Part shown: positions 28,257-41,303 of the stretch, piece by piece
How the letters are laid out: each line of letters opens with the position of its first letter
How positions within the stretch are numbered: position 1 is the stretch's first letter
Assembly (NCBI RefSeq): GCF_036320965.1
Contig: NC_092279.1
Span: forward strand, 19,893,429-19,957,428
From: Panulirus ornatus
Lineage: Eukaryota; Arthropoda; Malacostraca; Decapoda; Palinuridae
Direction of reading: 5' to 3'
Length of the DNA: 64,000 bases
The notes under the pieces: model-generated
Told to the model about the DNA's origin: nothing
What the model saw: the letters and a program-made list of their open reading frames with translations, nothing else
The model's database searches: none
Program-made: the position numbers and the translations under genes

Positions 28257-28389
28257 TATCTGTCTCTTATCTGTCGAATATGAAATGAACACATGCAGAA
28301 GATATCATTCCTTTCCACGCACACACACACATAGGAGTAAAGATATGGCACACATAAAAATGTATTAAGAAACAGGGCAACACGAGGTT

Positions 28390-28392
<3 letters not shown>

Positions 28393-28462
<70 letters not shown>
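28393..28462. repeat. (CT)n microsatellite
   Basis: About 70 bp of perfect CT, 140 bp from the previous array. Confidence 0.97.
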
Positions 28463-28465
<3 letters not shown>

Positions 28466-28613
28466 ACCCAGACAGTAATCACATACTAATCATCCAAGCA
28501 CAGAGAAAAGAGAAACAACACACGGCCCCATACATCCTGTATGCAAGCCTCCAAGAAAAACTTTAACCATCTGTTATCCAGCCGTAGCCTAACTTCTCTA
28601 TGCCACAGCACAG

Positions 28614-28710
<97 letters not shown>
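28614..28710. repeat. Poly(C) homopolymer, 97 bases
   Basis: An uninterrupted run of 97 C. Poly-Pro and poly-Gly frames across it are artefacts. C/G homopolymers of this length are rare in animal DNA, so an assembly or sequencing artefact should be considered. Confidence 0.97.
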
Positions 28711-28711
<1 letters not shown>

Positions 28712-29069
28712 AGTCGGAAGCGACCCATTCGCGTCGGGAGATAGTCAAGGACTATGGTACAATTTCTGTATCACCGTTATTGTCATAGCTTTTACGGTGG
28801 CCATTAAGGGAATTACTCCCTTCTAGGTCGATGTTTGCCACGTTCTCACCATCTGCCGCTACTGGTGTACCGGGTGTATTTGTGTTTGTCTGAGTGTGTG
28901 TGTGTGTGTGTCTGTATGTGTTTGTTTGGTGGTAGGGGGCAGAATGGGGGATTGCGGATGGGTGAATGCTTCTGAGTGGTGAAGGTGTGTGTGTGTGTGT
29001 GTGTAGGGGGAGTAGAGCTATGGCCTGCACGATGAATGTTGTGATGGTGGTGGGAAAATGGGAAAAAAG

Positions 29070-29073
<4 letters not shown>
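28711..29073. other. Gene-free stretch with short GT runs
   Basis: GT runs at 28895-28912 and 28986-29004. Nothing else recognised. Confidence 0.55.

Positions 29074-29132
<59 letters not shown>
29074..29132. repeat. (GA)n microsatellite
   Basis: About 59 bp of perfect GA inside a longer purine-rich stretch to about 29260. Confidence 0.97.
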
Positions 29133-29134
<2 letters not shown>

Positions 29135-29659
29135 AAAGATGTTGTGTGAGAGAGAGAAAAAGGAGTGAATAGAGAGAACGAAAGAGAGAGAGGGGAGGTG
29201 TGAATAGGAGGATGGGGTGACGGAAGAAAGGGGAGAAATAGAGAGAAGGAGAGGGAAAGATCGTCGTGCCTGAGGCAACAGAGACGCCAGCCCTACGGGG
29301 TGTGCGCCTGGAGTCAGCTGTGCCACCACCACCAGTGCTGTACGAGCCGCTGGCGGGCACAGATGTTGCCCCTCTCCCTCACGTGACTCGTATGTCACAT
29401 ATTACTGACCCGACCAGTAGTATGTGTGTGAGCACATGTACTGTATGGGTGGAGATCCCCTCAGCCCACCTTTGTAATTTGTCTCGTACGTCCCTGTGCT
29501 CTGCGTTGGGGGGTTGCTGACCCAACCAGAAATATGTAATTACCTATTTGTAATGACCTATTTGCAACGTTCGGGGGGACCTCCCCCCAATCTCTTGAAC
29601 ATTATCTACTCTCATTCAACTTCTTATATTCATGTATGCTGTCTGCATAAGCCATGTCC
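29133..29659. other. Gene-free stretch with one coding-like patch
   Basis: At 29260-29400 the plus frame reads TPALRGVRLESAVPPPP and VLYEPLAGTDVAPLPH, and the antisense is open too. No acceptor precedes it (purine-rich), so I do not call an exon. Confidence 0.35.
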
Positions 29660-29847
29660 TCAGTCATTCTATCTCATTCATCCGCCACTCTCATACTATA
29701 AAAGTACTTCTTAACGTCTTTTATGACAAGTTTATTGATTAATCCCATGCCGTGTCCTTAGGTTGCTCTATCCCTACACCTCCCGAAGAGCTATTCACTA
29801 TCCACGTCATCGATCCGTTTTAAAAAACTTAAAAGGTTGTGATCAGA

Positions 29848-29936
<89 letters not shown>

Positions 29937-29970
29937 CAAGGTCGTCGAATTTGTCTATAAATGCTTGAGG
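29660..29970 (-). pseudogene. Decayed CR1/L2-like LINE C-terminus, split by a (CT)n array
   Basis: Read on the minus strand, one frame gives KLVIKDVKKYFYSMRVADE, a stop, then DRMTE. This matches the usual LINE ending K..RKDVRKYFFSQRVVDEWNRLPE, in which W is replaced here by TGA. Upstream, DQITTFKVFK-like residues appear in a shifted frame. Beyond the CT array, plus-strand CCAAGGTCGTCGAATTTG continues the same element, as I recall it from other copies. The element is dead, with several frameshifts and stops. Confidence 0.7.
29852..29933. repeat. (CT)n microsatellite inside LINE remnant
   Basis: About 82 bp of perfect CT. Compared with the usual element sequence (CTCTCTCTTTCTCCAAGG, from memory) it seems to be an expansion of a short native CT run. 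Confidence 0.95.
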
Positions 29971-30216
29971 GGGGGCCTTCGGCCTACTAGCTGTATACTA
30001 ACTCATGTGTTACTCGACTGTCCATAGATATACGTTGGGACATACGTATTCTGCTTGTGTCTATGTTCTGAATACATGGACCCCTACCACCGCATCTGTA
30101 ATTTGCGTCATATACTCCTGTATTTCCGTAACTCCATACAATGAGGTTTGTTGACTGACTGTAATGTCCTGTTTTCAGCATGGGTATGTGTATGAGGGGA
30201 GGAGGCTAGGCAGTTC

Positions 30217-30390
30217 CTTCACTGCAACTAATCCCTTTGTATCCCTCCAGACTCTCTTCACTTCAAATCATCCCTCCGTCTCCTTCCAGACCCTCACTTC
30301 AAATAATCCCTTCGTCTCCCTCCAAACCCTCATTTCATATAATCCCTCCGTCACCCTCCAAAGTCTACTTCATGTAATCCCTCTATCTCT
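30217..30390 (+). repeat. 36-39-bp tandem repeat, about 5 copies
   Basis: Units contain CTTCAAATAATCCCTCCGTC and CCCTCCAGACCCT. The first and last copies are more diverged. The 137-codon open frame covering them (30164-30577) is Ser/Thr/Leu-rich because of the repeat and is not called. Confidence 0.88.
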
Positions 30391-31084
30391 TGCCATCATC
30401 ACACTCCCAGTGATCCCCTTCGTGAGAAGTTTCACCATCCGCTACGCTCTTCTGCCAGTATCAGACACCATGATAAACTTCAGCAGCGTCGTTATGCTTC
30501 GTGTCATGGAGACTTCAGTATCTTTTGTTATGATCACAGTTGATAAAAGAAAACGTTTTGTAAACATACGCAAATAAGGTTAGGATTGTTACCGTTTGAT
30601 TGAGATAGTCCTTACATGACTTTTGTACTTTGCGTAGTCGAAGGAAACTTGTTAGCCTGTTGTGATTTTACCAACCAACCATCACCCCTAGTGATGGTAA
30701 AGTCTGTTGGTTGAGTGTCTGGTCTGTTTGGCTGATTGGCTGTTTAGTGGTTGTCTGGTCGTTGGGCCACCGTTTCTCTAGCTCTCCCCCCTACCCCGGT
30801 CCTTGCGACCAGCCTTACGTCCGCACGTACATGAGACCGTAACGTGTAAACATGGGGCTCAGCCTTGTGATAAATACACCATAAATCTTCCCCCGAGGCT
30901 TGTGAAAACTCTGGCTTTATTGTGTACGCTTCTACAATAGCTACAGTAGGAGTAGGGAGAGGGTGAAAACTAGTGAAAGGAGGGAGGGGAGGGAGATGGT
31001 AAGTGGGATGAGGAACTGTGGGGAAGAAAGAAAGGGACGATGCGTTTAACTTTTTTTTTTTCCTTCGTGCTACGGGGAATACTT
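30391..31084. other. Gene-free stretch
   Basis: A GGTTG/TCTGGTC-rich patch at about 30700-30765 and otherwise ordinary sequence. Confidence 0.5.
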
Positions 31085-32230
31085 GAGGTGGTGTTCGTGT
31101 GTAGTGTTGGGGGAAGGGGAGTGTGGCTAGGGGAAGTTAAGACGAGGGCGTGGTGCAAGGGGGAGCTTAGGAGGGGCGTTGTACTGGTGAGAGTCTGGTA
31201 TGAAGGCGTGGCGATGGGGAGAGGTTGGTTGCTGTGTGGTGCTGGTGGGGTAGGAATGAGGCTTGAGAGAATTTTGGAGAGGCCTTCATGCTGGGGAGGA
31301 CTGGGAAGAGGGCGCGGTACCGGGAGTGGTTAATGGAATATGTGGTGCTCGAGGGAATTGGAAGTAAGATGTGGTGGAAGGGAGACTAGGGGAAGAATGT
31401 GGGGAGAGTACTGTGGTAAGATTCGTCCAAAACCATTTCAAAACCACGCCGTCCCCGTCGTCCAATCCCTTCTTCTTCTCGCTTTAACCACACTATTAGA
31501 GAAAAAGAAGAGGATTTGGTAGGGGGAAACGTGTTAGGGAGAATTGCACGGCGCAGTGGAGAGGGGTAAGGGAGGAAGTGGGAGCTGGGAATCATGAGGA
31601 GCCAAAAGGACTTGCTGGAAAGCATTGATGGTAAAGAGCGTGGTTGAAGGTAGTGGTGTTCGGGGGTGTGGAGCACTTGGTGCTGAAGGAAGGGAGGGGA
31701 AACTAATGGTGTAGACGGTAACTAGGTGAGGCTCCCCAGCTGCGTGGATCTTGGGAGGGGCGTCGTGGTAACATGGGGGTGGGAAGGGCGTGGTCTCTGG
31801 GTGAGGTGAGGGCCGGTGTGGTGGCAGAGGCATGTATGGCGATGCAGGATGTTAGGGGAGGTAGGTGGTAAGGGAATTGTGGGAGAGGTAGGTAGGGGGA
31901 GGGTGTATTGAAGGGAAGGGAGGGGGTTTGGTGTTAGAGGGAGGTAGGGAAGGACGTGGCGCCGTAAGCAGCTGTGAAGGGTGTGGTGACAGGGCGAGAT
32001 GTGGGACGTGAGACGTTATCATTAAAGGCAATGGGTGGTATAAGAGAGGTGGGTGGAGGTGCTGTGAGTGAGGAGTTGGGAGGAGAGCTTTAGTCTTACG
32101 GGGAACCGGAGGTAGGGCGTCGTGCTGACGAGATTGAGGTGAAGGCGTAGTGCTGATGGGAGGGCGTGTAGGGCGTGGTGCAAGACGGCACGTCACGGAG
32201 GGTAAGGTGTGGCGCGGCACAGAGGTAAGG
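31085..32230 (+). repeat. Very diverged G-rich minisatellite with GGGCGTGGTG core
   Basis: GGCGTGGTGC-like cores recur at irregular 30 to 70 bp spacing (for example near 31146, 31169, 31207, 31312, 31638, 31757, 31787, 31955, 32118, 32145 and 32171) in a G-rich plus strand with AGGGGGAG and GTGAG linkers. Many frames stay open on the minus strand (Pro/Ser/His-rich) through composition. Best explained as an ancient tandem array. Confidence 0.6.
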
Positions 32231-32503
32231 CTGGAGTCGCGATGGATAGGTGTGTGTGTGTGTGTGTAAGGGGGGAAGAGGAGGGGACGACGATGTATTG
32301 AGTAGTAAGCTCATGCTGGCCACACACACACTCGTGTGTTTGCCTTGCCTACCTAGTCAGAAGAAGCTCTCGTACGAACCAGACATTGATATACCCATTA
32401 TCACCTCTCCCCACCTTTACCCACACCCCCCACCCTGTCTCTCCCTCTTCCTACCCTGACTCATAAAAACCTCCCTTCCTCCCTCCTTCCTCCCCCACCT
32501 TCC

Positions 32504-32505
<2 letters not shown>

Positions 32506-32571
<66 letters not shown>
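32506..32571. repeat. (CA)n microsatellite
   Basis: About 66 bp of perfect CA. Confidence 0.97.
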
Positions 32572-32576
<5 letters not shown>

Positions 32577-32843
32577 GTCCCCCTCGCTATTCGCCATGTA
32601 AACAAACATACCTGCGTTGCATAAGGAGGAATATATCACAGTGAGACCTGGTGAATGCGCTGCTACAGCCATCATCTCCCAGCCCTACCCTTGGCCCAGT
32701 GATGATCTTCACCTCCGTGAACCCCATACACTGTGTTCAGAATATTAGATTTGTTTATTTTAGAATAAGTAGAAAAAAAAATGAATGTTCGTTCCCCCCA
32801 CGCCTGTATCTACATGGGGCGAGAGTTGACAAGAATAATGATG

Positions 32844-32844
<1 letters not shown>

Positions 32845-32886
<42 letters not shown>
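32845..32886. repeat. (CA)n microsatellite
   Basis: About 42 bp of perfect CA. Confidence 0.97.
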
Positions 32887-32891
<5 letters not shown>

Positions 32892-33303
32892 AGGTGGTTA
32901 GGGATATTATTAGACTTACTTTAAGACAGGAATGTAAAAGTAGCTGCTAAGAGTACCACAGATATTTGTCACTAACCCCTAGAGATGATACCTGTCTTAC
33001 AGATACAAGTGATCTGAAAATTACCAAAGAAAAAAAGGGAAAACTGATGGATTTTCGGCCAGAATGAGCGATGTATATAAGTGGGAGGCGACACAGGGAC
33101 AGAAGAAAATCCTTAGGACTACTTTGTGAAGATGAACGTCTGGGAAAAGGAGAGTCAGGGAGTCTGAGTATATAGTTTTAGATCACCAAAATGTATATTT
33201 TACACTCGACCTCAACATAATGCACTGATAAAACTCTGACCCCAAGGTTGGTATTAAAGGTGCACCTTTTGAAAATAAACCTGAATAGCCTTTGCCAACT
33301 TAA

Positions 33304-33306
<3 letters not shown>
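32887..33306. other. Gene-free stretch
   Basis: AT-rich, nothing recognised. Confidence 0.5.

Positions 33307-33345
<39 letters not shown>
33307..33345. repeat. Poly(A) tract, 39 bases
   Basis: Could be the A-tail of a retroinserted sequence. The 300 bp upstream show no recognisable element or AATAAA-plus-gene structure. Confidence 0.95.
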
Positions 33346-33346
<1 letters not shown>

Positions 33347-33590
33347 ATGGCTGTGATTCTTTCATCAAACTGAGCGAATGTGAAAAGTGAAATCTCAGTT
33401 TACTTGTCATGTCCGTTGCTGCTTTTACAAATATTGATAATACTGTGGAAGTATATGAATCATGCTTTATTGTCATGCTAGATTCATGGAAGAAGAGGAT
33501 TGTTAGATTGAGGACAACAGGGTAGAAAGAAATCAGACGGATTTCTGATTCAGAGTATGGTAACAAGGTACAAGCTGCCTTTGAAAAAAA

Positions 33591-33594
<4 letters not shown>

Positions 33595-33656
<62 letters not shown>

Positions 33657-33669
33657 TCATCATCATCAC
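33595..33669. repeat. (TA)n followed by (CAT)n
   Basis: About 60 bp of TA, then five CAT/CAC steps. Confidence 0.96.
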
Positions 33670-35286
33670 CAGATCGAAGTCAAGTCTGATGCATATAACT
33701 TTGAATATGACACTTTCTGCAGTTGGCGACGGATCTGCCTCTTAAAGAAAAGCAGACAGGAGGATAAAGATTTTCCCACATCTTGTCTATGAAAAGAAAG
33801 AAACGGACCCTCACCCAGCTATCCCTCGAGTTGCCAGCACGCATGATATCTGTGGGTCATGGCGGCCGCTGAGGTTTTTGCGTGACCCAGTCAGAGGACA
33901 AGGCACGCACGCAGTCAGCCACTGATATTGTAGTTCACCTTATCCCACGAAAAACCTCGTAAGATTACGAGTTGTAGAGGGAAGGCAAACCAGACCTTGA
34001 CGAGTGTCATGATGGCTTCCAGGTACGGAATAAAATATTGATGACGTATGGTTGACCCGAGGCAGGTCATGCGTCACCAGATGCGTGAGGGAACACACGC
34101 ACGCGACGCAGAGATAGGGACACTTGTGTTTCCTCGTCCTCATGAACGATTCACTGATGGATGCACCTCCTCCGTGCACTGTACTAGTGGGAACAACACT
34201 AACCACAGCTCTTCATGTCACAACATCCTGCTCCAGGACGACCTTAAACAGCCTCATGAAGTGGACCATCGCCAAGCCCTCACCGCACGAAGACCTTAGA
34301 TATGCACAAGGATCGTCCATCCCCATCTCGCTCCTTATCTCACTCGACCACAGTTGCAGTGACCGGCAAGGTGCAGCGGCTTCTGACCCGAAGTATCTGA
34401 TGGGGTCCAGGTGATGATGGGTGGACAGAGTCTGGAGCACCGGTGTGTATATAGAGCCTCTTGACGTAAGGTGCAAGAGGCATTGAGGGCGAGCTTGCAT
34501 ACCCATATCAGTGGAGGATGATACGGACGCACCACAAGCTTAATGTCAAGGTGGGTTTGGCGGTGCCCTTGGTAAAGTGTGGGAACGAGGGTAGTGTCAT
34601 TTATTCCCCACCAACAGCAGGTGTACATGACCGGTACGAAGAAGGTCAGAATTCAGCTTCCCCTTCCGTATATAAGGGTCAGCTACCCATTTCCCTGATT
34701 CCAGTATGTCTGGATAAGAAAGGCTCATCGCTCTCAGGCCTTTTACCTCCTGGTCACCATATGTAGCATCAGCTGTCTACGATTACTCGCCATCGACTTA
34801 AAAAGACATGAAAAGTCGTACATAGGTTGTAGTATTGCTTATGGTAGGATGACATGAACGTTCCAACGTATGGTCTTACCTTATGATACCTACCCCTGCT
34901 AGGCTCTTCAGCCTGCCTGTCGGTGAGAAACATCGTCGTGGCCATCTCCTCAGTGTCCTGCAATCCTCCTTCCCTCCCTCCCTCCGTCCCGTCTTTCCCT
35001 CCTGTATTTAAGCAGAGTAACTCTTGTGTGTGTCTCATCGTAGCTCCTCCATCTCGGCCTTCATTCTGGTGTCCTGTGAACCGCCACTTTAGGAGAGGAT
35101 GCTTCCGACAGCCGCTTACCTCGTTTAGTCTTTCTTCTCGGTGGAGTTGCTCTTACGTTTCCCCCGGGTTGTTCTTCATTGCAGAATTCAGCCATTCTTG
35201 TCTTTACCTGAGTCACTCTTATCAGCTTCATTTCTGCTGCTACTAGTCTGTTTGTCAGTGATCCTTCATACTCTTCTTTCACTAAC

Positions 35287-35292
<6 letters not shown>
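33670..35292. other. Gene-free stretch with mutually open frames at 34048-34766
   Basis: Both strands have open frames of 80 to 97 codons between 34048 and 34766 (plus: VLVGTTLTTALHVTTSC; minus: RYFGSEAAAPCRSLQLW). The DNA is GC-richer than its surroundings and free of simple repeats. No domain, start context or splice pair identifies a gene. Confidence 0.35.

Positions 35293-35358
<66 letters not shown>
35293..35358. repeat. (TA)n microsatellite
   Basis: About 66 bp of perfect TA. Confidence 0.97.
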
Positions 35359-35361
<3 letters not shown>

Positions 35362-35641
35362 TAATCTGGTAAGAATTCCTAAATGGGGTGGAGGATAACA
35401 TGGACTCTCCTCTTGACTCTTCTTTTTTTTTTTTCTTTATGACTAGCCTGACGACCTGGGAGAGTCACCACCTCACCCCAGCACATATCAGGAAGGTGAG
35501 GGAGGAGGTATTACGGAGGGAGAGGTGGAGGTGGGGATGGGAGGCGCAGGAAGGAAATCTAATCAGTTCCTGTGCGGACGCGCCCTGATAATGGAGAGCA
35601 ACGTCATCTTCCTACAATTTACAGTTCTCCAGCCGTATTCT

Positions 35642-35644
<3 letters not shown>

Positions 35645-35701
<57 letters not shown>
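35645..35701. repeat. (CA)n microsatellite
   Basis: About 57 bp of perfect CA. Confidence 0.97.
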
Positions 35702-35703
<2 letters not shown>

Positions 35704-37164
35704 GGAATCCAGTGTCATCATCCCGCTCTTCGCAAGGCGGTCACAAAAACGCCCTTATTACGTTCTGTCTCGACCAAACTCAACTAAGCAGCGTTCCATA
35801 ATCCCGCTCCCGTTTCATCCCGTTGCTGCACATCTACATCCTGGAATCAGAATTCCGCCCCAGCTGAAGCTCAGGTCAAAGGTCTACCTGAAATTGGAAA
35901 TCCAACCCCCCTCGGAGCGCGTCCCTCCATCTGAAGGATCAAATGTGAGGCGCTCTTATTGATACCCTAGCCCCACCTACCGTGTGGGGATCAGGAATGA
36001 TTCCAGTGAGACGTCCTCGTGTCACCAGCACACCCAAGAACCGCCGGCGGGGAACCCGAAGTTCCCCAGGAGGATGCTTCCCTAACAGCTATGAAATCTA
36101 ATTAAGAACATTTGGTGTGACGAAGGGTAGTGTGGCGGGCCCAGGGTACTCTTCCCCTATTCCGTCATAGTCACTGTGGCTGGTAGGATTCGTCGGCTGG
36201 TGATCCGACGAACTAATTACATTTACGGGATGTGGGGATGGGGAGGAGCGAGGCTGCTTCGTGGGTAGTGAGGGAAGAAAAAGGAGGAGGAGGAGGAGGA
36301 GAGGGGGCGGTTTGGGGTCATCCAGGTACTGTGTCGTGTGATCAAGGTGCTGGAAGATTGACTTGCCTCGAGCGCTTCGTTGTATATGGCGTTTGAGGAA
36401 AAAGTTGCGTCACTGCTTCTACGGAGATGTCGCTAACGGGTGACGGAGTGTCACGGGAACTTACCAAGGGCTTCTTTGTGAGCCTGTGGTAGAGTAACGG
36501 CGGTAGTCCCTTGGTAAAGATACTTCACGTGCCATTAAGGTGTTCGAAGAGCGTGTTGCTGTATCGTTAACCGGGTCGTAGAGTTAATTGTAGCCTGCTT
36601 CGATGTTCTGAGCGTTGCCTCGGAAACCAGCGGTGACGAATCCAGGCATATAGAGATGCGACTTAGTTTGTGCCTGACTTTTACGTCCTCTAAAAGGTGT
36701 CAAGACTCCAAGAAACGTAATCTAGATTTTGTTGGCACTTCTTGAAATTGTATCCGTGAAGGCAAGGTGAATCCTGGAAAGCGTCTAATTCTCATGGAAA
36801 CGGTTCAGGGTTGTAGATACAGATCGGAGAGCATTTATCCTTCAATGCATTGCTGGAAATTCCACGAGGCTTTCTCTTTTATCTTGGTTCTGGCGGTGCG
36901 AAGGACGTGTCTTTGGGCGTGGCAACAACTTGAGGCAAGATCAATGCGTCCAGCAACTCCCTCTTGTTTACCCGGGGCGGGCGGGAGGGAGGGAGGGGTG
37001 TGGTGGTGTGGAGGGCAGCCGTGGTGTCCTCCGGGTGCATGGTGGGAGGCGAGGCTGGAGGCGTCCTGTGGAGAGAGCGGGAGTGGAAGGAGGCGAGGAT
37101 CAATACCGGTAGGCCTACACTCCCCTTTTTTCCCCTCATCTGCTCCTCCCCTGCCTTCCCTCAG
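35702..37164. other. Gene-free stretch, G-rich patches
   Basis: (GGA)n run at 36281-36302 and a G-rich patch at 36970-37090. Overlapping frames at 36767-37222 are unrecognised. Nothing called except the micro-exon candidate that follows. Confidence 0.45.
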
Positions 37165-37203
37165 GTCATGGTGGGGCGCTGGTCAGGGCTGCTGGTCACG
37201 CAG
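37165..37203 (+). CDS. Possible 39-bp internal exon (weak)
   Basis: A strong-looking 3' splice site, a roughly 40-base pyrimidine-rich tract ending CCTTCCCTCAG, is followed by 39 bases. These are open in all phases (phase 0: VMVGRWSGLLVTQ) and end at CAG/GTGCAC, a moderate donor. Such a structure can arise by chance in pyrimidine-rich DNA, and no neighbouring exon of a known protein is visible. Confidence 0.17.
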
Positions 37204-39218
<2,015 letters not shown>

Positions 39219-39412
39219 AAAGCACCGTCTCGCCCACCATCCAGCGGATCGCTGCCGTAGTTTCCAGATGATGACTCTCAACACCCCGTTTTCTATACCA
39301 CAAACTCAGATGATAATTACTGTACTGGGAAAAAAAATGGTACTTAAGCGTTATGGCAAATAATTCATCATCCATGTGACTCATTATACTTTTCATTTTT
39401 TTTTCCCTCTGA

Positions 39413-40256
39413 TTGGTAATTCGTCTTATTTTCTGAAAGGTAATACGTCTCATTTTCTGAAAGGTAATTCGTCTTATTTTCTGAAAGGTAATTCGTCTTA
39501 TTTTCTGAGAGGTAATTCGTCTTATTTTCTGAAAGGTAATTCGTCTTATTTTCTGAAAGGTAATTCGTCTTATTTTCTGAAAGGTAATTCGTCTTATTTT
39601 CTGAAAGGTAATTCGTCTTATTTTCTGAAAGGTAATTCGTCTTATTTTCTGAAAGGTAATTCGTCTCATTTTCTGAAAGGTAATTCGTCTTATTTTCTGA
39701 AAGGTAATTCGTCTTATTTTCTGAAAGGTAATTCGTCTTATTTTCTGAAAGGTAATTCGTCTTATTTTCTGAAAGGTAATTCGTCTTATTTTCTGAGAGG
39801 TAATTCGTCTCATTTTCTGAAAGGTAATTCGTCTTATTTTCTGAAAGGTAATTCGTCTTATTTTCTGAAAGGTAATTCGTCTTATTTTCTGAAAGGTAAT
39901 TCGTCTTATTTTCTGAAAGGTAATTCGTCTTATTTTCTGAAAGGTAATTCGTCTTATTTTCTGAGGTAATTCGTCTCATTTTCTGAGAGGTAATTCGTCT
40001 TATTTTCTGAAAGGTAATTCGTCTTATTTTCTGAAAGGTAATTCGTCTTATTTTCTGAAAGGTAATTCGTCTTATTTTCTGAGAGGTAATTCGTCTTATT
40101 TTCTGAAAGGTAATTCGTCTCATTTTCTGAAAGGTAATTCGTCTTATTTTCTGAAAGGTAATTCGTCTTATTTTCTGAAAGGTAATTCGTCTTATTTTCT
40201 GAAAGGTAATTCGTCTTATTTTCTGAAAGGTAATTCGTCTTATTTTCTGAGAGGTG
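39413..40256 (+). repeat. 24-bp satellite, about 35 copies
   Basis: The unit is GGTAATTCGTC + TTATTTTCTGAAA with two variable sites (CTT/CTC and GAAA/GAGA). One unit, ending at about 39965, lacks two bases (CTGAGG). Because 24 is a multiple of three, long frames stay open on both strands (GNSSYFLK forward; RRITFQKI or NKTNYLSE reverse), and the 22-bp unit switches the frame. These frames extend into unrelated flanking sequence and a GA array, so I judge them artefacts. Confidence 0.97.

Positions 40257-41241
<985 letters not shown>

Positions 41242-41297
<56 letters not shown>
41242..41297. repeat. (GA)n microsatellite
   Basis: About 56 bp of perfect GA. Confidence 0.97.

Positions 41298-41303
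<6 letters not shown>

Noticed and set aside
28486..28788. Poly-Pro and poly-Gly frames
   Set aside because: Direct translation of a C homopolymer.
33307..33345. Poly(A) run as the tail of a processed pseudogene
   Set aside because: No gene-like sequence or target-site duplication was recognisable upstream.
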